Part shown: one piece after another, positions 8,687 through 16,036 of the stretch
How positions within the stretch are numbered: the first letter of the stretch is position 1
Layout of the letters: each line of letters starts with the position of its first letter
Assembly: GCF_900115655.1 (NCBI RefSeq)
Contig: NZ_FOXF01000003.1
Location: 1 to 64,000, forward strand
Direction of reading: 5' to 3'
Origin: Ruminobacter amylophilus
GTDB lineage: Bacteria; Pseudomonadota; Gammaproteobacteria; Enterobacterales; Succinivibrionaceae
DNA length: 64,000 nt
Position numbers and translations under genes: made by a program
The notes under the pieces: model-generated
What the model was told of the DNA's origin: nothing
Databases searched by the model: none
What the model saw: only the letters and a program-made list of their open reading frames with translations

Positions 8687-10285
8687 TTATTTGCTTTTGT
8701 TTGATGTCAGAGAGGAAGAGCACTGCTTGATAAGTTCCAGCAGCTCTTCCGGAGTGGCATCCTGGTGTCCTGCTATGGCCTTTTCCGCTTCGGCAATAAA
8801 ACTGTTCCATGTTTCTTCGTTCCTTTCCGCTTCAGGAAGGTTGTTCCACATTCTGACGTTAGGTATGGTCATGATGTAGTCTTTTTCCATTTCAGTCATG
8901 TTGCTCAGTGTCGGATTCCATCTCAGATTGTTGTACATGAGTCCGGCATTCACAATATCTTCAATTTCGTTGTCTGTATTGTCCCCGAGGAGCATTACCA
9001 GCATGATGGAATCATTCATCCTGTCTTCAGCTTCGGAATGTCTGTCATTATTCATGAGTGATGAGACATTTATTGCCAGATAAGATTTGGTGAATTCGTC
9101 TGTGCCGAAAGTGTTGTCACAGTCAATGATGATGGAAGGCAGTCCCATGGTTTCTTTCTGGGTAATCTCGTGCGGTGCCATGCAGGTCTTGTCTTCGGCA
9201 ATTTTTTCAGCCAGATTCTGCATGGACTCGGTTCCCATGAGTTTAGGAGTGACAAGGGTCAGGGCGGCCACATGCTCCTGAGAGTCGTCACTGATGGTCA
9301 TGAGATTGTTGCCGTAGTAATTTTCCGTAACGTTGTACAGAGACAGTGATACGTTTGCGGTATCGTAATTGATTTTTACCTGTTTGAATTTATTCTTTCT
9401 GGAGGATATCAGCAGTTTTCTGTTGAAAAGTGAATCCTTCATGATGTCTTCCGCTCTGGAATGAAGAATGTCAAAATCACTGGCAAGGGACTCAGACAGG
9501 TCTTCAGACTGACCTTCAGGACTTCTTTTGGCGAAAGAGGATGAAAGGAAAACGTTGAAAGTTGCTTCCGGAATAACCAGATTGCTGAGAGTGGTGTCAG
9601 GATTCTTGTAGTTTACCAGTTCTCTTGCAAGATAATTGATTATGAATATTTTTCTGTTAGGCTTGTCCTTTGATGAAGAATTCTTCGGAGGTTCGGAAGC
9701 ATACATGTATGTCTGTCCGAGTTTCTCATCATCATTCTGAACAATCACGAAAAAATCAGCATTGCGGGAGGAACATCCGAAATACATGACATCCTGATCG
9801 TTTATGCTGAATTTTTTAGTGTACAGGTTACGGCATTCCTCATTCATTGTTTTTGAAATGCTGTCCAGGTTAAAATCATCCCCTGATTCAATAAGTCTGC
9901 CGGACAGGTCGGGAGATATTTCCGACATGTCAAATTTAGCCACACCGCCGTCCTTTATGCCGATGAACTCAACAAACGGCTTGCTGTAGAACTGTTCCCT
10001 GATTTTCATGACGTTACCGGAGACTTTCGGAGGTGTGAAGGTTACACCTGATGAAAGGGTGTCATAAGGTATAGGATTAAGAATTATGTCCGCGGTTGTG
10101 AACAGAACCTGTTTAGGCTTTGAGGAAAGGGCGTGATTAACGTATACACCCATGAATGATGTGTTGATGTCACTGGGTATCTGAATATTGATTTCGGAAA
10201 AATCATTTCCGAGCACAGCCCCTGAGACAAGTCCCAGTAGCACAGCTATTGCTTGGCAGGTTTTCCGAAAATTTACCCCGAACAT
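8687..10285 (-). CDS. exported protein of unknown function
   Basis: A 532-residue protein with an N-terminal signal peptide (MFGVNFRKTCQAIAVLLGLVSGAVLG, cut near residue 26). No further membrane helix is evident, so a periplasmic or secreted location is predicted. I recognise no domain. The body is rich in Asn, Asp, Ser and Met, with scattered cysteines (for example ECRNLY, FGCSSR, KTCMAPHE, IDCDNT) that could form disulfides. It ends in a low-complexity CSSSLTSNKSK tail. The next gene downstream on the same strand is also exported, but the 326-base gap argues against tight coupling. Confidence 0.65.
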   Translation of the reverse strand: MFGVNFRKTCQAIAVLLGLVSGAVLGNDFSEINIQIPSDINTSFMGVYVNHALSSKPKQVLFTTADIILNPIPYDTLSSGVTFTPPKVSGNVMKIREQFYSKPFVEFIGIKDGGVAKFDMSEISPDLSGRLIESGDDFNLDSISKTMNEECRNLYTKKFSINDQDVMYFGCSSRNADFFVIVQNDDEKLGQTYMYASEPPKNSSSKDKPNRKIFIINYLARELVNYKNPDTTLSNLVIPEATFNVFLSSSFAKRSPEGQSEDLSESLASDFDILHSRAEDIMKDSLFNRKLLISSRKNKFKQVKINYDTANVSLSLYNVTENYYGNNLMTISDDSQEHVAALTLVTPKLMGTESMQNLAEKIAEDKTCMAPHEITQKETMGLPSIIIDCDNTFGTDEFTKSYLAINVSSLMNNDRHSEAEDRMNDSIMLVMLLGDNTDNEIEDIVNAGLMYNNLRWNPTLSNMTEMEKDYIMTIPNVRMWNNLPEAERNEETWNSFIAEAEKAIAGHQDATPEELLELIKQCSSSLTSNKSK

Positions 10286-10722
10286 TTTTATTATTACATC
10301 TTCCTGATTTATGAATGTGGCAATGATTATGCTGTAATGATTTCATGATTGATAAATTACATGGCGATAATCCTTTACGGCACGTGTAACAAAATTATGA
10401 AACCGTTCTTAAATTATAATTCAATAGGGATTAAACATAAATTTTGAGATTACAAAAACGCATTATATGTCATGTGTTTTGTGATCGTCTATAAATAGTT
10501 GTGTTAATACAGTGTAAAAAATAACCGGTAAAATACTGAGAAAAACGTTTTATCGTAATATTGAAAGGTGAAAACATTGCAGTGATAAAGGCGCCTTAAG
10601 CATCTCTAAACAATATCCAGGCATAAAATGTTTAAAAAGAGAACAAAATAACGTAAAAAAGGCTGTTTTATAGACTTTTAGTTCAAATTTTGAATGAACG
10701 GATAAAAATGTTTAATTTTTTT
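10286..10722. other. AT-rich intergenic region before the first tRNA cassette
   Basis: No coding potential or strong hairpin was found. It separates the divergent exported-protein gene from the tRNA promoter. Confidence 0.5.
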
Positions 10723-10750
10723 TTGACAGAAAAATAATTTTCTATATAAT
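10723..10750 (+). promoter_or_regulatory. Sigma-70 promoter of tRNA cassette 1
   Basis: TTGACA (10723-10728), 16-base spacer, TATAAT (10745-10750), 38 bases before tRNA-Gly. Both hexamers match consensus perfectly. Confidence 0.88.
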
Positions 10751-10787
10751 ACACCTTGTTCTCTGACAGAGAGCAAAGCATTGAGAT

Positions 10788-10863
<76 letters not shown>

Positions 10864-10868
10864 AGTTT

Positions 10869-10942
10869 GGCGCGTTAGCAAAGCGGTTATGCAGCGGATT
10901 GCAAATTCGTCTAGTCCAGTCCGACTCTGGAACGCGCCTCCA
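10869..10942 (+). tRNA. tRNA-Cys (GCA), copy 1
   Basis: Seventy-four bases, very close to E. coli tRNA-Cys. The acceptor stem is GGCGCGT/ACGCGCC, the anticodon GCA lies at 10901-10903, and TCCA is encoded at the 3' end. It lies five bases after tRNA-Gly. Confidence 0.97.
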
Positions 10943-10956
10943 TCAAATGTGTCAGT

Positions 10957-11046
10957 GCCCGAGTGGTGAAATCGGTAGACACAAGGGATTTAAAATCCCT
11001 CGGAACTTATACTTCCGTGCCAGTTCGATTCTGGCCTCGGGCACCA
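10957..11046 (+). tRNA. tRNA-Leu (TAA), copy 1
   Basis: A 90-base class II tRNA with a long variable arm, acceptor stem GCCCGAG/CTCGGGC and encoded ACCA. The anticodon is TAA at 10991-10993 (loop TTTAAAA), and GGTAGACAC lies in the D arm. Confidence 0.96.
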
Positions 11047-11050
11047 TCTT

Positions 11051-11464
11051 AAAATTTCTTATTCCATCCGACACCCTAAGAACAGATTCTTGCGTTGTAT
11101 TTTTCTTTATCGACGTCAGCTGTGCCATTAGAATTCTGTACTCCGCATTCCGTTTTTCGAAATTTCATCACATGCGGTATCAGCAAACACCTTGTCGGCC
11201 CGGTAAAGTGGTTCTAGGCGGTCAGTTAATAACCTGTGCGATATTTCTGATTCTGTTTTTGTCCAAAAGAGCGGAACAGCCTGAAGCTGTTTTCTGTACT
11301 TAAGAATGCATGGCGGTGAGCAATTCTTCTTCATGAGATAACCGAAAACGGAAAAGAAAGCCCGGCAGACTGTTATGCAGAGATTGTTTTATAAGCATAA
11401 ACAGCTGTTTCTGTATGTATTTTGTACGAAAAATACTTTTTCTGAAAAATTCTGCATATTTTTT
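11051..11464. other. Spacer between the tRNA cassettes
   Basis: No gene or clear terminator was seen. It is unrelated to the sequence before cassette 1, so the duplication did not carry its promoter along. Confidence 0.5.
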
Positions 11465-11492
11465 TTGACAATGAAAAGTTTTCAGCTATAAT
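11465..11492 (+). promoter_or_regulatory. Sigma-70 promoter of tRNA cassette 2
   Basis: TTGACA (11465-11470), 16-base spacer, TATAAT (11487-11492). It has the same architecture as cassette 1 but lies in unrelated flanking sequence. Confidence 0.87.
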
Positions 11493-11545
11493 GACCATGT
11501 CTTTTGGAGATGCAGCCGACAGGTTGAGTCCTCAATGCTGGACGT

Positions 11546-11621
<76 letters not shown>

Positions 11622-11626
11622 AGTTT

Positions 11627-11700
11627 GGCGCGTTAGCAAAGCGGTTATGCAGCGGATTGCAAATTCGTCTAGTCCAGTCCGACTCTGGAACGCGCCTCCA
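11627..11700 (+). tRNA. tRNA-Cys (GCA), copy 2
   Basis: Identical to the copy at 10869-10942; anticodon GCA at 11659-11661. Confidence 0.97.
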
Positions 11701-11714
11701 TCAAATGTGTCAGT

Positions 11715-11804
11715 GCCCGAGTGGTGAAATCGGTAGACACAAGGGATTTAAAATCCCTCGGAACTTATACTTCCGTGCCAGTTCGATTCTGGCCTCGGGC
11801 ACCA
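11715..11804 (+). tRNA. tRNA-Leu (TAA), copy 2
   Basis: Identical to the copy at 10957-11046; anticodon TAA at 11749-11751. Confidence 0.96.
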
Positions 11805-12003
11805 TCTTGAAAATCATCCATAATTTCATCAGTACATATCATAGTCATTTTTATTGCTGAATTGTTTCTGTTTTTCCTCATGAACATGCAGTTATTCCTG
11901 ATTAAAAATCAGACATGATTGTTCACCTAAAAAACATAAATGCGAAAAACTATACATGTTTTAATATTAACAATCTTTATCAATTTTTTTTATCGGTATG
12001 TCC

Positions 12004-12012
12004 TGATATACT
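12004..12012 (+). promoter_or_regulatory. Extended -10 promoter candidate for kinase gene 1
   Basis: TGA-TATACT forms an extended -10 about 95 bases before the start codon. The matching -35 region is only T-rich. Confidence 0.4.
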
Positions 12013-12107
12013 TTGAAAAGTCTTATTTTCTGCGGCACCGTTTATTTTCAGATAAGTGATTTCATGTTCCGTTTCAGGAACAGACTGTCCGGTGCAGGAG
12101 TACATTC

Positions 12108-15100
12108 ATGTCTGATACCAAAGTCAATTTTTTCAACAAACTTAAAAGCACCGTCATAAACAAGTTCAGTTCACTCAGGGATATTACCGGACAGACGCTG
12201 GGAGCTTTCCATATCGACAGTAAGATGGATATTCCATCCGGAGAAGCTGATATATACCTGTGTTCCAACGTCAGTTTTCACTCAAGTGATAAATTTATTT
12301 TAAAATACTACAGAAGAGAAAATGCAGTTAAACAGGAAGTCATTGAGAAACTCAGAAGTGTTCACAGTCCTTATGTAGCTCCGGTTTCAGACTATGGCGA
12401 ATATAACGGACATCAGTACACCATACGTCCGTATTATAAGATGCCTGCACTTTCCGATGTTCTGACATCAGGAACCAGATTTTCCGAAGAAGAACTGAGA
12501 GTATTTATTATTCCTTCGGTTATAGAAGGACTTAAAGCGGTTCATGATGTGGATATTCTGCACAGGGATCTTAAGCCCGGAAACCTTATACCTGATGACA
12601 GCGGGGATCATATAGTTCTTATCGATTTCGGCATCAGTTCAAATGCCGACGGAAAGACTTTTATAGTGACTCAGCCTGGAATGACACCTTTCTACGCGGC
12701 TCCGGAAGCAATTCAGGGGATTTTTCACAGGGAAACTGATTACTACGCTCTCGGAATAACCATATTTGAGCTATTTACCGGCTATACACCGTTCCAGAAT
12801 CCCGGTATGTCCGGAGAAGAGGCCGCCAAACTTGCCGCCATCAGTAAAATTGAGTTTCCTGCCGATTTTCCTGAAAATCTCAAGAAACTGGTTCTCGGAC
12901 TCACATACAAAGACATTTCCCGCAGAAACGAAAAGGATAATCCTAACAGACGCTGGGGCTATGACGAAGTTAAAAGATGGCTTGGCGGAGAGGATGTACC
13001 GGTTCCCGGGGAAAATACAGGTGCCGGTAATACCGAATCAGCTACTGTTCAGGCTTTTCAGCAGTATCGTTTTTACGGAAAAACATATACTTCAGAAAAA
13101 GAACTTCTTGTGGCCATGCTGCAGAATCCGGAAGAGGCTTTAAAGGATCTGGGAAGGGGAATTCTTACCCATCATTACTACATCATCGACGAAAATAAAG
13201 GCAAACTCTGTGATTCGGCTGAAAATAAAATCAGCAAGGATAATCCGGAAAATATCAGACATTTATCTGCGCTTATCTACAGTCTCAGACCGGATATAAC
13301 AGAGATTATATTTAACGGCAGAATACTGAACGGTCTTCAGGAAGTCGGTATGGCCGTTATAGATGCCGTAATTGAGGAGGCGGCAAAAAACGGAAATCTG
13401 CAGGGAAGGGATTTTGATCTCATCAAGCCGGTTAAAGAATTTGCGTTATCCGGTATTGCAGAAGACTACGCCTCCATTGTTTTAAAAAATTCTGATTATG
13501 CAAAGATTTTTGCCAATGTCCGAAAGCTATGGAGAGAAGGTAAAGGGGTTTATACCGACACGGAAATTGCATTGATTCTGGGATATTCCATCTGTGACGA
13601 CCGCAGGCTTCCGGTTAACGGAAAAGTGTATGACAATCCTGAAGCATTCAGGCAGGAAATGAAGAAGTTTGCAGAAAATGATCGAAGGGCATACACGGAA
13701 TTTACCCAGAAAGCTAAAGCTGATCTGGATTTTTTGGAAAACAAGCTTCCTGATCCTGAATCACGTGAAGCCGTAATTCAGGCACTTGCTGATGCAAAAT
13801 GGGCCGTATTCGGAGATAGTGAATATATCTTTAAGAGCGGTAAGGATTTTGATAATTTCATTGACAGGCTGGTTAAGGAAGAAAAACCTTATGAACTGCA
13901 AAGTCTGTTTAACCGTTACAAAACACCTCTGAAGGAGGTCTCAAAGAAAGTCTGGAACTCTGATTCCGGAGCGAAACTTGAAAAAACTGTTTCCGGATTC
14001 ATTCGTATTGGTGAACATCTCTTTACCGGAGAAAAAGCCTGTAAGGATTTTCTCAACGGTGTCATGGTTCGTGGAAAAAATGAACCGGCATATCTGCTTG
14101 GTTTTATAAAGGGTCACAAAAAATCTCTAGACAGTGCCGCCGGAGATTTTCCTGAAATTAAAGAAGCAGTATCAAAACTCTATGCAGCAGGTGACAACGT
14201 GATATCCCTGAATGAATATTTATTCCCGGGCATATCAGAATTCAGGGACTTTATTGATACTGTTCTAAACCATGGCCGCATAGATCCTGGATATCTGACT
14301 GACTTTATGAGACGTCATAATAATGCTTTAAAAGCTATGGAATCAAAGGAAGGTATCAGCAGTATCACGAAACCTCTTTATCAGGCCTACGGTGAACTCA
14401 TATCCTTTGATAACAGGGTCTTTACGGGTGTTCAGGATTTTAATGCATACATAGACAGTGTAATACAGCAGGGAAAGAACAATCCCGGATTTCTGGTGAG
14501 CTTTACCAGAAATCTCCGTCAGGAAATTACAGAACTCCGAAACAGAGACAGTCGCTGTAATGAGGCATTAAACAAACTCATGCAAGCCAGAAACAGCTTT
14601 GTTTCCCTTGATGAATATGTATTTCCGACTGTCACTGAATTCAGAACCTTTATGGAAAATGTTCTTAAAACAGGAGAAAAGAATCCTTCATACCTTAAAC
14701 GATTTATCAGTGTTCATGGAAAAGCTCTGACTGTTCTTAACGGAGTATCCGGTCTCTCCTCAATTGTAAAACCTGTTCTGGATGCCGGAAACAAGGTTGT
14801 TGAACTTGACGAGTACACCTTCAAAAATGCTGCTGAATTTGAAAACTTTGTAACCGGATTTTGCGGAGAAAACAACGAAAGAACTCTGCAGACGGCAGGT
14901 TTTGTAAAGGAACATCGTGACAGTCTCACTCTTCTTGAAAACAATACTTCCATTGCCACTCAGGTGAAGAAACTGCTTAAATCTGAAAACTCGGGAGAGA
15001 AAGAAAAATCAATCAGCGTAAACGGAGTAAAATACACTCCGGTTACAATGAAAAAAGGAGATATTATCAGGTTCGGACACTATCCGCAGAATTCTGATAT

Positions 15101-15635
15101 CCAAAAATCTCCTATTGAATGGCTGGTCCTTCACGTGAAAGAAAAAGAAGTTCTTCTTGTCAGTCGTTATGCTCTTGACTGTAAACAATATCACCATGGC
15201 TATACTAGTACTAGTATAACCTGGGAGAATTGTGATCTCAGAAAATGGCTGAATGGTGATTTCATAAAATCTGCATTTTCAGAAGAAGAGGCAGAAAGAA
15301 TTTTAGTCTCAGATATAAAAAATGGTGACAATCCTCAACATCACACTAAAGGCGGAAACAATACAAAGGATCGTGTGTTCTGTCTGAGTATTTCTGAGGC
15401 AAAGCAGTATTTTGGTAACGATGTATCCAGAAAATGTAAACCGACGGCTTACGCACGTCAACAGGGCGCTTCTGTTTACAATGACTGTTGTTACTGGTGG
15501 CTTCGGTCGCCGGGCGACTTTCAGTACTGCGCTGCTTTCGTAGGTACGGGCGGCGCTCTCAATCTGCGTGGCTACAGCGCCAACTATGGCAGCTCTGCTG
15601 TTCGGCCCGCTTTACGGATAATCTGTAATCAGTAA
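12108..15635 (+). CDS. Hanks-type Ser/Thr kinase with repeat region and C-terminal variable lectin-like domain (putative DGR target 1)
   Basis: A 1175-residue cytoplasmic protein without a signal peptide or membrane helix. Residues about 30-290 form a protein kinase: invariant Lys66 (FILKYY), Glu77, HRDLKPGN at 152-159, DFG at 173-175 and APE at 198-200. The glycine loop is atypical (PSGEADIY). Residues about 520-970 hold roughly six degenerate repeats of about 70 residues with the pattern F..FI..VL..G...P.YL..F...H. Residues about 984-1172 form a DUF6273/C-type-lectin-like domain ending WWLRSPG...AVRPALRI. Its last segment (1137-1163) differs from the paralogue downstream in a way that suggests DGR mutagenesis. 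A kinase whose ligand-binding tail is diversified would fit signalling or self/non-self recognition, which is inference. It is paralogous to the gene at 16037-18424. Confidence 0.85.
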   Translation: MSDTKVNFFNKLKSTVINKFSSLRDITGQTLGAFHIDSKMDIPSGEADIYLCSNVSFHSSDKFILKYYRRENAVKQEVIEKLRSVHSPYVAPVSDYGEYNGHQYTIRPYYKMPALSDVLTSGTRFSEEELRVFIIPSVIEGLKAVHDVDILHRDLKPGNLIPDDSGDHIVLIDFGISSNADGKTFIVTQPGMTPFYAAPEAIQGIFHRETDYYALGITIFELFTGYTPFQNPGMSGEEAAKLAAISKIEFPADFPENLKKLVLGLTYKDISRRNEKDNPNRRWGYDEVKRWLGGEDVPVPGENTGAGNTESATVQAFQQYRFYGKTYTSEKELLVAMLQNPEEALKDLGRGILTHHYYIIDENKGKLCDSAENKISKDNPENIRHLSALIYSLRPDITEIIFNGRILNGLQEVGMAVIDAVIEEAAKNGNLQGRDFDLIKPVKEFALSGIAEDYASIVLKNSDYAKIFANVRKLWREGKGVYTDTEIALILGYSICDDRRLPVNGKVYDNPEAFRQEMKKFAENDRRAYTEFTQKAKADLDFLENKLPDPESREAVIQALADAKWAVFGDSEYIFKSGKDFDNFIDRLVKEEKPYELQSLFNRYKTPLKEVSKKVWNSDSGAKLEKTVSGFIRIGEHLFTGEKACKDFLNGVMVRGKNEPAYLLGFIKGHKKSLDSAAGDFPEIKEAVSKLYAAGDNVISLNEYLFPGISEFRDFIDTVLNHGRIDPGYLTDFMRRHNNALKAMESKEGISSITKPLYQAYGELISFDNRVFTGVQDFNAYIDSVIQQGKNNPGFLVSFTRNLRQEITELRNRDSRCNEALNKLMQARNSFVSLDEYVFPTVTEFRTFMENVLKTGEKNPSYLKRFISVHGKALTVLNGVSGLSSIVKPVLDAGNKVVELDEYTFKNAAEFENFVTGFCGENNERTLQTAGFVKEHRDSLTLLENNTSIATQVKKLLKSENSGEKEKSISVNGVKYTPVTMKKGDIIRFGHYPQNSDIQKSPIEWLVLHVKEKEVLLVSRYALDCKQYHHGYTSTSITWENCDLRKWLNGDFIKSAFSEEEAERILVSDIKNGDNPQHHTKGGNNTKDRVFCLSISEAKQYFGNDVSRKCKPTAYARQQGASVYNDCCYWWLRSPGDFQYCAAFVGTGGALNLRGYSANYGSSAVRPALRIICNQ
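15516..15596 (+). other. Putative DGR variable region 1
   Basis: Relative to 18284-18385 this stretch carries 24 substitutions over 27 codons, while long stretches on both sides are nearly identical. Codon pairs such as GAC/GCC, TTT/AAT, TGC/AGC, TTC/AAC, GGT/AAT and CGT/TAT all fit A-to-N change from AAC or AAT codons in a template. Codon-final C/T is conserved throughout. The three third-position differences (GCT/GCG twice, CTG/CTT) fit GCA and CTA. Confidence 0.75.
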
Positions 15636-15654
15636 TCTTTTAATCTGAAATCAT

Positions 15655-15700
15655 CCGACCGCGGCCCTGCCGCGGAATTATGGCTTAGCTCATTGGTCGG
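15655..15700 (+). other. Imperfect hairpin after variable region 1
   Basis: CCGCGG at 15659-15664 pairs with CCGCGG at 15670-15675, enclosed by CCGACC (15655-15660) facing GGTCGG (15695-15700). It aligns with the start of the stronger double hairpin after variable region 2 and may be a decayed version. No T-run follows. Confidence 0.5.
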
Positions 15701-15730
15701 TCTTTGTCAAAAACAGATGAAAAGTTCCAT

Positions 15731-15785
15731 TCTCATTAAAATTTAAGACTGTCAGTTCAATGGTGCTGTCTGAATTTTAATGAGA
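15731..15785. repeat. Large inverted repeat between the kinase genes
   Basis: TCTCATTAAAATT (15731-15743) is exactly inverted at 15773-15785, and AGAC/GTCT extends the stem inward by 4 bp. The apical loop is 18 bases. There is no T tract, so it is not a typical terminator. The rest of the 15636-16036 gap holds no gene. Confidence 0.6.
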
Positions 15786-16036
15786 GATGATTTTTGACGG
15801 ACAGACAGTTACCTGATTGAATCCGGATTTTAAAGATACAGACATAAAAAATATACAGTCGTTCAAAGAAATCAAGCATATGTAGTGCCTGGAAATAGTA
15901 TTTATGTTAATGTGGTACCAATGACACGGAGCAGCAGAACTATTCAGAATAGTATCAGTAAAAATGATGAATCTTTTGTTTTTTTAATGTAAACCTATCC
16001 GTTATTACAGATATATAAGCAGTCAGGTTAAAAGTT

